Below, one piece after another: positions 10,314 through 21,800 of a stretch of DNA of 64,000 nt. Every line of letters begins with the position of its first letter. The first letter of the stretch is position 1. Location of the stretch: contig LODT01000039.1 of NCBI GenBank assembly GCA_001606155.1, positions 372,001 to 436,000 on the forward strand, read 5' to 3'. Both the position numbers and the translations under genes were made by a program. The notes below the pieces were generated by a model, which worked only from the letters and a program-made list of their open reading frames with translations, did no database searches and was not told the origin of the DNA. This DNA comes from Tieghemostelium lacteum. Lineage: Eukaryota; Evosea; Eumycetozoa; Dictyosteliales; Raperosteliaceae.

Positions 10314-12119
10314 TTAATCATTATTGGAATGATGATGGTTATTGTGATTTACACTTATGGGTGCATTTGAAAAGTTACCTATCCAATGTCCATTTGGGGT
10401 CTGTTCACCAGAGTTACTTTGAGAGTTTTGAGCACTGAATGGGGGTGGAGTCCAACTGTTAGATGATGACCCTGGATGACCATCTTCGTTGTTTGGGACT
10501 TCTACAAAGGCACCTGAGAGATGGTGCATTGGGATAGTTCCATAGGGGTGTGGTGTTTGTGGACTTATGGGTGTTAGATGAGGTTCACTGTATGCTCTAC
10601 GTCCATAATCATACAACAAAGGCCAACGCATATTGGTACTTGTTAGAGATGGCGAAATTGGGTGATGCATAGGTATGATGCCAATAGGTGTGGATAGTCC
10701 ACTATACTGGTTAGGTGTAGCTTGTGGAGGTTGAGTTAAATAAATAGGCGATGATTGTGATGATGAGATATTAGGTGAAACAGATTGTGAAGGTGATGTA
10801 TTGTTACTATTATGTTGAGGTTGTTGATGGTGATGGTGTTGGTGTTGGTGGTGGTGTTGTGGTTGATGTTGTTGTTGTTGTTGTTGCTGTTGTTGCTGTT
10901 GTTGCTGTTGTTGGTGAGGTAGTTGAGTTACAGGATATTCAGAACGAGGTACATTTACAGGGGGAGGACGTTTCTTTAAAGATTGACTATTACTGTTACT
11001 TGATGGTGATCTAGTGGAATCACTTGATGAACTTAAATGACTATTAGTACTAATACCATTAGTGCTATTATTTATATTTGGACTGCCTTCTTTTGATTTT
11101 TGCTGAACGGCTTTATGAAATGCATGATAGGCAGCTTCGACTGTCTCTATAGATTGTTGATTTAAAAAACTGTCTCTAATCATTTTACAGAGGCTATGAA
11201 TATCGTCTTGATCTATATTGGCTATCAGACCCTTGGAGAATGCATCGTAGTCTGTAGGAGTCCAGCTACATGGCATGACTGAAAGCACAGCATCCTTATA
11301 CAACATTGCATTCTTTGCCTGACTAGCTGTTATAGTAACCGTCTCTCTTTTCTTCTTAACCGAAGGAGACGACGAAGACAGTGGCACCAAAGCATTATGA
11401 TTGGAAGTAGGCGTCGAAGTACCATTAGATTGAGGAGATGGAAACATATTAGAAGCCTGATGATGTGAAGTTGGTGAATTTGAGCAACTACTATACAAAG
11501 GAGACCCTTCATCTTGATATTCACCATCGGATTTATTCCAATCTTCTTTATCATCTTTGGAATCCGGTTCTTTATTATCCAATTTTCTCTGTCTCTCCCT
11601 ATCAATTCTCAGAAAATATTTTTGAGCATGAGTACGCACCTGTGTTGCATTTCTTGTTGCCACATAATTTGCAATGGATTTGACATCCTTGTGACCAAAT
11701 TTATTCAGTGCCTCTAAAAATCTACTATGTTCCTCTGGTGTCCAGTATCTCGACTGCTTCTTTTTCTCTGCTTGTTTCTCTTGTTCGTATTTATTGATTT
11801 GTGATTGTAGGGTATTGATTGCCTCTTTTTTTCTTGACAGTTCCTCTTCGAGGAATTGAATACGTCTTTGTTGTTCAATAAATTGACTGTTTTTGTCCAT
11901 GGAATCACTGTCTTCAATCGATGATTGCTCATTATTATTACTATTATTATTTTGATTGTTTTGGTTACTATTTCCACTTCCTCCGTAGAATCTTGAAAAT
12001 TGAACTGGATATATAGGGTGTCTGTACATTGGTGGTGGTGTTGAATACATATTAGGTGAAGATCCATAATCATAATTCGACTCTTGATATCTAATTCCAG
12101 GATGGTTGGTATTGATCAT
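10314..12119 (-). CDS. SHAQKY-type Myb-domain protein
   Basis: Single-exon gene of 601 residues. A coiled coil at about 78-120 leads into one Myb/SANT repeat at 124-172 (YWTPEEHSRFLEALNKFG ... THAQKYFLR). The THAQKYF ending places it in the SHAQKYF class of single-repeat Myb transcription factors known from plants and dictyostelids. The rest is low complexity: Asn/Ser-rich, a long Gln run followed by a His/Gln-rich tract at about 400-440, and a Pro/Ser-rich tail. A conserved-looking helical patch (ASQAKNAMLYKDAVLSVMPCSWTPTDYDAF onward) lies between, so a second domain is possible. It probably acts as a nuclear transcription regulator. Confidence 0.9.
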   Translation of the reverse strand: MINTNHPGIRYQESNYDYGSSPNMYSTPPPMYRHPIYPVQFSRFYGGSGNSNQNNQNNNSNNNEQSSIEDSDSMDKNSQFIEQQRRIQFLEEELSRKKEAINTLQSQINKYEQEKQAEKKKQSRYWTPEEHSRFLEALNKFGHKDVKSIANYVATRNATQVRTHAQKYFLRIDRERQRKLDNKEPDSKDDKEDWNKSDGEYQDEGSPLYSSCSNSPTSHHQASNMFPSPQSNGTSTPTSNHNALVPLSSSSPSVKKKRETVTITASQAKNAMLYKDAVLSVMPCSWTPTDYDAFSKGLIANIDQDDIHSLCKMIRDSFLNQQSIETVEAAYHAFHKAVQQKSKEGSPNINNSTNGISTNSHLSSSSDSTRSPSSNSNSQSLKKRPPPVNVPRSEYPVTQLPHQQQQQQQQQQQQQQQHQPQHHHQHQHHHHQQPQHNSNNTSPSQSVSPNISSSQSSPIYLTQPPQATPNQYSGLSTPIGIIPMHHPISPSLTSTNMRWPLLYDYGRRAYSEPHLTPISPQTPHPYGTIPMHHLSGAFVEVPNNEDGHPGSSSNSWTPPPFSAQNSQSNSGEQTPNGHWIGNFSNAPISVNHNNHHHSNND

Positions 12120-14556
12120 CCTTTATATGTGTATATATATATTTATATGATTATTTAAAATAGGAGATTACAACAATTATTTTTATATACTAAATATTAC
12201 TAAATTATTAATATATTTGTTTGTTTTGGAAGCTAGATTTAATGAGTAAATATATAATTAAAATTATCAAATATATATGATTGAATAATATACAATTAAT
12301 TAATAAGTTTATAAATTTCTTTTGAGATGACTAATTTTACAATTAAAATATTAGTTTTTTTGTTTTTGAGTCGAAGAAAGTTTAAAAAGTAGAGTTTTGT
12401 TGATGTTGTTGTGTAAAGATATTAATCAAAGATTATAACAACAATAAAATTTAAAAAAAAAACAGAACAACAAAAAGGGTGTTTAGGGTTTTTCTAAAAT
12501 CACTGTTGAATACCAAATTTACAAAAAATGGAACTTGGAAATTTAACCATTGAACTTTAAAAAAAAAATAAATAAATAAAAATACAATCTAAGTTGTTTG
12601 ATTTTTAGAAATATTATAAAAATACAAGTGAGTGTGTATATAACTCTAACTATCGAATGGTGTTATTGGTGTTTTTGGTGCCTTTAATTAATTTGAATTT
12701 GTTTTGTTTTTGGAAATTATAAACTTGTTGATGATGATGGTATTATATCAACAAAGAAATAATTTTAAAATATTAAATATAAATGTAAACAAAGGAAGTG
12801 AGATCTTTCAGATCCCTTAAAGGTACATAAAACAGTGTTATAAATAAGGTGTGAGAGTTGGAATATAACAAATAAAATTCAAATTAAAAGAAAAAATGAG
12901 AAGTGGAGAACAAAGATGCTTGTAACTTTTACAGATCACTGTTGTGTAAAAATTTGTTTTTTTTTTTTTTTTTCTAAAACACAAGTGCAACAAAAAGATA
13001 GAAAAAAAGTACAGTAGAGTCCTTTTGATGATAACAAGTGTGGGGTGTGGTTGTGTGGTTATTGTCTTTTTTTTTTTTTTTTAAGATAAAGGGGGTATCA
13101 AAGGTTTTTCAGTTGAATTCAAATAAAGGGTATTGTCAACACACACACACAATATCCTCTAAGTTTACAATGTGTATCGTCAATAACTGTTAATGTTCTG
13201 GTAATTATTGATGAGAATTGAGTTTTCCAATCAAATAATAAACCTAAACCACCGATTGGATTATGTTGAAACTCTTAACAACAGTGATTGTTTTGTGTGG
13301 TGGTTGTGAGAGTGTTTTATGTGTTGGTTGTTTTAATTGTGAGTTTTAGTGAGGAAATTTGATGAGAAGTAGAGGGGAATAAGTTTTCATTAGGGATTTA
13401 AAAAGTTTTTTTTCTGATAGGATAAAATAATATCTTTGATTACAAGAGGTGGGATATTTAAAATTGATCAAAGTTATAATGTGAAATAACTAATTAATAG
13501 ATACTTAAAACTTACACTTATTGTGAAAAAAAAAAAAGTTATAAATAGAAGTCAAACTCTGTTGTGTATTTATCTCTTTAGAGGGTATTGAGCTAAAAAG
13601 GCTAAATACTATTTTTTCTTTTTTTTTTTAATTTTTAAATTTTTGATGATTTTGGATTTTTTCAAAATATGCTTGTGTTGATATTTAGAAATAGGAAAAG
13701 AAAAAAAATTTCTTTTTTGCAAAGTGATGAAAAAAAATGTATGGAGAGAATGAATAATATATACAAGTAATTGTATATATAAAACACTATCTAATATGTG
13801 TTAATCTCTTTTAGATATATAAAAAATGGAGGAGAAGAGCCTTTTGAGATTAAAGTTTAATTTAAAAAAAAAATAAAAAAAGAACATGATGTGATTAAAG
13901 TTTTGTGATGATTTTTTAATCATCAAAAAAATTTTGTAAATTGTAATTTTCAACAAATTCAAAAGACTCTTCATTTTCCAAAAAAATACGTATACGCAAG
14001 TAGTAAAAGAATTATTGTTTTGAAGTGATGTTAATTGGGTTTTTTCACCGTTAATTAGGCCTCTATCAGCTTTAAAAATAAACAAGAATTTACAAGTTCT
14101 CAAACAAACAATTAATATATTTTAATCAGAGTAGAAGAGAAATAGATAGATAGAGATAAACTTTTTGGAGATATTTTTTTTCTCCAATTAATTAAAATCC
14201 TTTTTTTTTTTTTTATAATAATCAATTCTAAAATTGCTGAAAAAATCGATTTGAATATGAATTTAAAAAATCATTTCTCTCTTAATATATACACATAAAG
14301 TAATCGAACATAATATTTATTGAGAAATTTGATTAGATTAATAATAGATCAACATTGGGTTTTGTTCATACAGGGATGATATTGTTCATTATTCATTTTT
14401 TTGGAATAAACAACGTACTCTGCATACGGAAGTTCAAAATGTGAGCTCCTGATTTTTTTTTTTTGAAAAGCCAAATCAAAAAAATTTGATTTTTTTTTTT
14501 TTTCTTTCGACTGAAGGTTCATTCTCTAGTATAGTAATAAATTTCAACATAGAAAG
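12120..14556. other. 2.4-kb gene-free divergent intergenic region
   Basis: This is by far the longest gap in the window. It lies between the starts of the Myb gene (minus) and the reductase gene (plus). It contains G/T-rich boxes (best at 13037-13060), a short CA repeat at 13140-13150, many oligo-T tracts, and a less AT-rich island at 14411-14452 that is followed by a T-run. A 100-codon minus-strand reading frame at 13801-14103 is Phe/Lys-rich and looks non-coding. A large regulatory region or untranslated leaders, possibly with a non-coding RNA, would fit. Confidence 0.5.
13037..13060 (+). promoter_or_regulatory. G-box-like G/T-rich element
   Basis: An alternating G/T tract (core GTGTGGGGTGTGG) resembles the G-boxes bound by GBF, the developmental transcription factor of dictyostelids. 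It lies in the divergent region between the Myb and reductase genes. Assignment is by motif only. Confidence 0.3.
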
Positions 14557-16749
14557 ATGGATTCCAAATACATTAACAACACTGTTAAATTCGTCACTGA
14601 TGCCTTAAACAAAAACACTTGTGTCCAAAAAGTATTAGACACTAAATTTGTTAAGGAACATCCAAACTTAGCTGCTGGTGCTGCCATTGGTGCTGGTTTA
14701 CTTGCTGCCTCATCTATCTATAAATTATCAACCTCAAACACTGGAAAGAGATACAACTACGACGCCATCCCAGTATGTTTTTAATTTCACTCATTATCAA
14801 AGCACATTCACTTTATAATTATTGTTATTGTTTTTATTTATATTTTCAAATAATATCAATGGGGATGTTCATCTCTGGATTTTTAGATTTAACATCAACA
14901 ATACACCAAACACACAAACCACATTAACACACATATTACAAAAACAACTTTGATCACTTTTTGTTATTTTTAAAAAAAAAAAAAAACAAACCCGATACTA
15001 CCATCTAATCATTTGAACATTTCACTCAAAGTGTTCTTTCAGCAATTTGGATTAAAAAAAAAAATACATATTGTTGATGGTGATACAGTTGAGATTTATT
15101 AATTATGTGATCTAAAATCCACTCGAACCATTCAAAAAATAACCTTTTATCATAAACGCCCTATTTTACTTCCAAGAGTTAAAATACTAATTATATAATA
15201 TTTTAAATCACCCTAAATCACCAATTTTACAAAAAATTTGTAATATCTACAATCAATCGAAATGGTTTTCAAAAATAAAAAAAAAAACATCAACCTCATC
15301 TATAGAATCTCTCCTTTGAAGAAGAAATTTATGATGTTGCCACTATTGGAGCCGGTCCAAGGTAAATATCTCATACCACCATTAATGATGATACTCTAAT
15401 ATTTATAATACTAACTAAATTTAAAATAATATCTAAAATCAAAAAAAAAAAAATCAAAAAATAAAAATAGTGGTTCTGTTTTAGGTTATTATTTAGCAAG
15501 AGAAGGTAGATCAGTTGCTTTATTAGAGAAAAAGAAATTCCCAAGAGACAAATTCTGTGGTGATGCAGTTGCCACCATGGCTCAAGATATTCTCAGAGAT
15601 ATGGGAGTTATGAAAGAAATTGTCGATGAAAACTTGGGACACTTTGCTCAAAACGGTGGTTTTGTATCACCAAACGGTAACTCATTCATTGGTAACTCTG
15701 CCAAAGAATTGAAACGTGATGCCAAATACAACAGAGGTGCTGTTATTGCCATTAAGAGAATTGTTCTCGATGAGAAAGTAGCTAAAGCCGCCAAACGTAT
15801 GGGTGCTCATCTCTATGAAAACACCACTGTCGAAAACTGTACTTTTGACAGACAAACTGGTTACTGGACCATTGAATGTGTTGAATCCGAATCTGAAAAC
15901 GGACAACAACCAAAGAAACTCACTTACAAAGCTAGAGTTTTAGTATGTGCTGATGGTTCACCATCATCAACTGCCAGAAAATTAGGTTACGTCAACACTG
16001 AACCAAACGGTATTTGCTCAAGAGCTTACGTTAAGAATAACACTACCTTCCGTTATGATGGTGTTGTTTTCTATCCAAAATCATTGTTGCCAGGTTACTG
16101 TGCCATCATCAGAGAAGCCAGAGACGAACTCAACTATTTGGCTTATATCATTCCAGGTGGTAAAGTTAAATTAGATGATCTCAATCACTACCATCACGAA
16201 TACATGAAATCTGATCCATTCATTAGCAAGGCTTTGGGTCCAAATCCAGATATTGAAAGAATGAAAGCTGCTCCATTGCGTTTAGGTGGTATCAAGAAAT
16301 CCTATGATGATCATTTATTGATTGTTGGTGATGCTGCTGGTTTCATTGATCCATTGACTGGTGAAGGTATCCAATATGCTATGGAAGGTTCCAAGATTGC
16401 TGCTGATGCCCTTATTGAGGCCTTCAACGAAAGAGATCTCTCCGGCCAATCTCTCAAGAGATACCAAGACAGATGGATGAACAGATTCGGTCACGAATTC
16501 AACATGTCTATGACCATGTCTCTCTTCTTATACAGATTCCCAATCGTCTTGGATGCCGCTGCTAAACTCATCAACAAGAGAGGTTCAAGATTCCTTGCTG
16601 AATGGGCTGCTGTTATGACTGGTATGAAACCAAAGACCTGGTTCTTGAGACCAGATGTCGGTCCATTAATTGTTTTAGAAGCTTTTGGTATTGCTGTTGA
16701 AAGACTTTTCGGAAGAGGTCAACAACAAAAATCCCTCGACCAAAACTAA
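14557..16749 (+). CDS. FAD-dependent oxidoreductase of the geranylgeranyl reductase family
   Basis: Three exons: 14557-14772, 15306-15361 and 15471-16749. Phases agree and give 516 residues. Intron 1 is 533 nt, unusually long here; intron 2 is 109 nt. The N-terminus has a hydrophobic Ala/Gly-rich segment (about 46-63) that may anchor it to a membrane. The FAD-binding Rossmann motif GAGPSGS spans exons 2 and 3 and is followed by LAREGRSVALLEKKKFPRDK and FCGD. A second FAD motif, GDAAGFIDPLTGEGI, is near residue 370. These are hallmarks of the geranylgeranyl reductase (ChlP/GGR) family, which saturates prenyl double bonds. In an amoeba without plastids the substrate is not evident; a polyprenyl lipid is an inference. 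Confidence 0.88.
14773..15305 (+). other. long first intron of the reductase gene
   Basis: 533 nt from GTATGT to TCTATAG, about six times the local norm. It is AT-rich, with a CA-rich patch at about 14900-14945 and A-runs. No ORF of note lies inside. It might hold a regulatory element or a small RNA, but nothing specific is visible. Confidence 0.7.
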
Positions 16750-17023
16750 ATTAATTCTCAGTAAAATTCTTTAATAATAATACCCATCTCATCATCACAA
16801 TAACTCAACTACCTCTCTCAACATTTGTTTTTATATTCTCTATCTTAACAAGTTTCAATAGTTTTTTCATTTAATTTTAGCAAACAAAGCCTTCACCCCT
16901 ATTTCGAGACTTTTTAACCCTAAAAATCCAATAAAAAATAGAACTTGTTATATTTATCGTTGATAATATGTGTATAATCTTCTAGTAGTGGGTTTGTGAG
17001 TATGTACATAGTTGCTAATATGT

Positions 17024-17787
17024 TTATTTTTTCCATTCTTTAATAATATATTTTATAGTTTGAGATGAAGTAATATCAATTGGTGTTTTATGATCACTAT
17101 TTTCAATTGTCATATCGGCATTGTTCTCCAATAGCAATTCAATTACATTTTCATAATTTGATTCAGCAGCTATATGTGCAGCTGTATCACCTTGACTATC
17201 TTGTGAATCAATATTTACTTTTGCTTTGGTAAGTAATCTTTTAATAACTTCAACTGATCCAATTGCAGCTGCTCTGTGAATTGGTGCCATTCCATTACTG
17301 TCTTTAAAACTCTTTGCTCCATAATCTAAAAGTAAATCTACAATATCAACTCTATTCTTTGAACTTGCCTTTCAATTGGATTATAAATAGTTAGTAGTCA
17401 CTCATGTTATGTTACAATAACCACCAATACACATACATAATGAAGTGGTGATTTCTTTGTGTCATTGGTATCATTTGGATTTGCACCAAATTCTAATAGA
17501 ACTTTAACCATATTTATATGTCCTGATGAAGTTGCTGATAATAATGGTGACCAACCACCATCATCTATTGTATTTACAGATTGGTTACATTGATTTACAA
17601 GATATTGAACAATTGCTAAATGACCACCAGCAGCAGCCCAATGTAATCCTGTTCTTTCATCTTCATCCACAATATCAGGTTTAACTTTATCCTCTTCTAT
17701 AAACTTTTTAATTTTTTCTAAACTTCCTTTTTTACATTCTTCTATGAATTCATCTTCTTTAGTACCATTAGTTTTATATTTTGACAT
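17024..17787 (-). CDS. psmD10: gankyrin, 26S proteasome assembly chaperone PSMD10
   Basis: Two exons: 17787-17437 and 17368-17024, with a 68-nt intron (GTATGT...AAAG). The joined product is 231 residues, very close to human gankyrin (226). It consists of ankyrin repeats throughout: RTGLHWAAAGGHLAIVQYL, GWSPLLSATSSGH, KSPLHYASSKNRVDIVDLLL (across the intron), MAPIHRAAAIGSVEVIKRLL and DTAAHIAAESNYENVIELLL. The HYAxSKNR and HRAAAxG motifs are characteristic of gankyrin. Gankyrin binds the proteasomal ATPase Rpt3 during regulatory-particle assembly. It shares a 97-bp divergent promoter with the Thg1-like gene. Confidence 0.88.
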
Positions 17788-17884
17788 TTTATACTAATAT
17801 ATTTAATTACACTCTGTTGCCCTTCACACTTGAATGAATCAATTTGAAAATATTTTTTTTTTTTTATTTCATCATTAATTACAA
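17788..17884. promoter_or_regulatory. short bidirectional promoter
   Basis: Only 97 bp separate the start codons of gankyrin (minus) and the Thg1-like gene (plus). The gap contains a T-run at about 17851-17862. Both promoters must lie here or within the coding ends. Confidence 0.6.
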
Positions 17885-18754
17885 ATGATTATGTTAAGTC
17901 GACTCACAAAGAATTTAAATTATTCTATTCGATATTATTCATCAGTTACAAAATTTAAAAATATTGAAGAGTCATTTGATTTTAAATTACCACCTTATCA
18001 ACCATATATCATTAGATTTGATGGAAACTCATTTAAAAAATTAACAAAAGATTTGGAATTAACCAAACCCTATGATATGAATTTTCACAATGTAATTATT
18101 ACTTTAGTACTAGGAAGTCGTGTTGAATAATGAATTCTAAATTCTGAAATTTGGTTGAAACCTTAGGCAATGAAAGATGCATCACTTTCACTTTGTAATT
18201 ATATAAAAGATAGTAAATTGGTATATTCCTTTTCTGATGAAATCAATGTACTTGTGTATTCAAAGTACCCTGAGGACCCTTTTCTTTCGAATAGAATACA
18301 AAAACTGATTAGTTTAACTTCATCTATAGTGTCTACTAATTTTTCAGTGTCTCTGTCATCGTCATTACCTAACAAACCAGTGGTAAAAGCATACTTTGAT
18401 GCCAGAGTATTCCCAATACAATTTAATGATATCAGTGAATATCTATATCAGAGACAATCAAGATGTTATAGCAATTGTCTCAACACTATCATTCAACATG
18501 AATCTGTAAATACTGAGTTTCATCCACAAGAAAACTCCACAAAAAAATATCTAGAGCAAGCCAAAGATTACATAAAAGATCAATTAAATATCGATTTGCA
18601 ATCAGATCGATGTAAATACCCACACTATTTTCAAAAAGGTTTTATTTTACAAAGAAAAACCACAAATTTAAAAAATAGTGAGTGGGCGATAAATACTGAA
18701 CCATTACCTTGGTTAGATGGAACATACATTCAAAATTTTATAAAAAATGAATAA
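17885..18754 (+). CDS. mitochondrial Thg1-like protein (3'-5' RNA polymerase)
   Basis: Two exons: 17885-18091 and 18167-18754, with a 75-nt intron (GTAATT...TTAG). The product is 264 residues. The N-terminus (MIMLSRLTKNLNYSIRYYSS) is rich in Arg/Ser/Tyr without acids and looks like a mitochondrial presequence. Thg1 catalytic motifs follow: RFDGNSFKKLT (first metal-binding Asp) and FSDEINVLVY (SDE pair), then YFDARVFPI. The HINNLYN signature of true tRNA-His guanylyltransferases is replaced by a divergent CYSNCLN stretch, so it is one of the Thg1-like proteins (TLPs). Dictyostelium TLPs add the G-1 of mitochondrial tRNA-His or repair mitochondrial tRNA 5' ends; which of the two applies here cannot be told. 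Confidence 0.82.
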
Positions 18755-18869
18755 AACATTGTTTCCAATAATTCTAAAATTAGGTGACTATCAAAAAATC
18801 TGATTAAAGATTTTTATCATCCTCGTTTTTTTAATAATCACAATTTATTCTCCTCAATATTGTGTTATA

Positions 18870-21800
18870 ATGATCCCGAATACAAAATTATTTATTATCT
18901 TTCTACTTGAATGTATATTGGTTTTACAATTAGCTCAATTAAATCCAATATGTAAATCACCACAAGGTGATAATGCAGATTATTGGTATATTAGAAAATT
19001 ACCATTTTCAGATAGTTACCTATATTTTGATAACGTAAATCAAAATGTAAATAATTTCAATTATAATACATATATATTTAGGAATTGTAAATCTAATTAA
19101 AATGTTTTACTATTAGGTTTTATACGAAAGTGATATTAAATTATCAACTAGTGCACTTGGTAGAACTATTGATCAAATTAAAAGTAATAGTTATTACCTT
19201 TTATATAATGGTTTACCATTAAGTAGAGAATCTCTAACTGAAAATCCTGAATCATTTGGAACATCTGATCAAAGTACTAAATTATACAGTAAAGGTATTT
19301 TATCATTTGGAAATACTGCTCAGACTTTAGTAAACACATTAGAGAATACCTCTGGTTTCTTAATTAAACATACTTTACCAGGATTCCCAACAGTAGATTT
19401 CAAAACTCCATCTGAAAATCCTACTGCTTGGTACCCTAAAGAATACCACGTTGAGAATAGCTATACAACAAATGGTGATATTAAATACAGTCATGGTAAC
19501 TCTTTCTTTTGTTTTTCATTTCAATCTGTTAGTGATGTCATTGAATTGGTTCAATTCTCAAATCCATTCATTTACAAAACTAATTTTTATCCAACATCAT
19601 TAACAAGTTTGCAACCAATATTCCAAGGGCCAACCCAGAGTTCTGTCAATAGAAAAACTATTTCACTTCCAAATAGTAACCTTTCTTTAAAGTTATTTAG
19701 TGGAAATTTAAATATTTTCACTGAAATTACATCTGATGCATTCCCATTTTTAATTGTAAATATTAAGATAATACCAATCTCTTAGATATTATATCAAATT
19801 TATTAACATATCAAATTCCAAATTTATTCTTTTTGTTTAAAAAAATAGGAAAACAATGTAGTAACTGCAAAAATAGTTAAAGAGGTACAACTACCAATAG
19901 AATTCTCTTCTCAATTTGATATTAAAGGAGATCAAAGTAGATTTAGAGTTGGTACTGATTTCAGTCAGATATCATTCAATGCAAACAATAGCGAAGTATG
20001 CATAATTGAAACTCACACACTTTCAATTTATCACAGTGTATTATGTTTTAACAGTGATTTATTAAGTGCATTCTTACAGAGTATGACAATGAAATACCAA
20101 ATTGGTACCTATAATGAAACCGATTTCAACACTCCTCAGGTATTTAAAGGAACATTCGTCATGGAAGCTCCCCAATCCGATAATTATCAATTCCCAGATA
20201 CTTTATTAACTAATACCAAAATTCAATTGGTTTCTAAATGGTCTAATACTGTTTTACAAGGTATGAAAGAAACCATTTCATTTCAAACTGACTCCAATGG
20301 TCAGTTCCAATTGAAAAAGAATTATCAACCTGAATTGAAATGTCTTTTAGAGGATCCTGTAAACCATATAAAAATCATCAACCAACAAGGTGAAGTGATA
20401 TCAGTATCCATGGTGAACCAAGTAACTTATTATCAGACTCCAAGTGACCCATTAGTTAGAGTCTATAAAACTCTTCAGTTACTTGTACAATCACTTCCAA
20501 CTCTATTCCAAGGTACTAATATAAACTTGGCAACTCCACTTGATATTACAATTCAAATTAATGACACTACATCTAATCTCTACTTAAATAACTTAATGAA
20601 CTCACCAATGAATAGAGATAATATTGATTCTGTTTTTAGAACATTTTCATATAATCTATTGACTAAAGTAAACCCAGGATTGCAAACCTCATTACAAGGG
20701 TTAGATATCAACTTATCTAATTCACTTGATAGAGAATACCAAGATGATAAGCACCAACCATTTTTATTGGGTCTGATTAACTTTATTGCAATTCAAATGA
20801 AGTCTATGGTATATAAAGATTTAACATTGCAATTCAAACAACGTTTCTTTAATGTTGATTTGGAAAACTTCCAAGTACCTTCTACCAACGGTGTTAATAT
20901 GGAAGGTTGGATTACAGCTCTTCTAATTGACTTGGTTGATCAAGAAAATGATTTTAACAATCATGAACTATATCAACTAGACAACAACCAAGATGAAACT
21001 ATTCCATTATCATTCATTATCAATGCTACACAATCCATAACCACAACTGATAATATCATTTCATTTATGGATAGATTACTCTCATTGTCTCTCACTTCAA
21101 CCCAAATATCATTAGCTAATGATATTATGACCTATAACAATATTTTTAAATGTCCACAATTATGTTATAATACCTCCCCTGAACCAGTAAGTACAAACTA
21201 CTGCACTCTATAAAAAAAACATTAGATATTAATACTAATTTTTTAAATTAAAGTACACAGGTGGCGATAAATTAGTTAAATACCTATATGACAATTTAAT
21301 TTGCCCAGCAGATGTTAATAGAGTTGGTTCAACTGTCCTACAAGAAGTATTCAACAATTTTATTCATTCAGAAGTTGAAGATTTCAACAGTGTTACAACT
21401 TTGATGTCTCTTGCTATTAGAACTTTCAAAGAATGTGAGCCAATTGATGAAGAAAAGGGTTGTCTATATAATATCCCAGAAGGTAAAATGGTTCCATTAG
21501 ATTCCATGGTAATGATCACTTCAGAGATTAATGAGTTGATTGACCAAGCTGATTACTACATTGAATATGGTCAAGATTTAGTTGGTTACTTAATTGAAAA
21601 CTTAAAGTCCTATCAACAATATAACAATTATGTATTATATACATATAAAGGTAAAATATGCTCATTTGTACCAAATGCTGTCGTGTCACAATTTAGTCAA
21701 GATAAATATATCAACAGCTGTAATTGTGGTCCTATTGTATCTCATATAAATCCAACTAGTGGTCCAACAGATGATAGTCCTAAAATTACTGTAACTGGTA

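Noticed and set aside
10235-10438. 67-codon plus-strand ORF
   Set aside because: It overlaps the end of the Myb gene on the other strand and has no recognisable features; its AT-rich 5' half is typical spacer.
13801-14103. 100-codon minus-strand ORF
   Set aside because: Starts at a TTG, is dominated by Phe, Lys, Asn and Ile from T/A runs, and shows no domain; chance opening in AT-rich DNA.
14376-14460. Possible C/D snoRNA or Pol III transcript (GATGATA ... CTGA then T-run)
   Set aside because: Box C is imperfect and no terminal stem can be formed around the boxes, so it is left as part of the intergenic region.
18870-19100. Separate 76-residue secreted peptide
   Set aside because: Splicing at 19035-19116 in phase 0 joins it to the DNase II-like exon and restores the family motif SYLYFDN-VLYESD.
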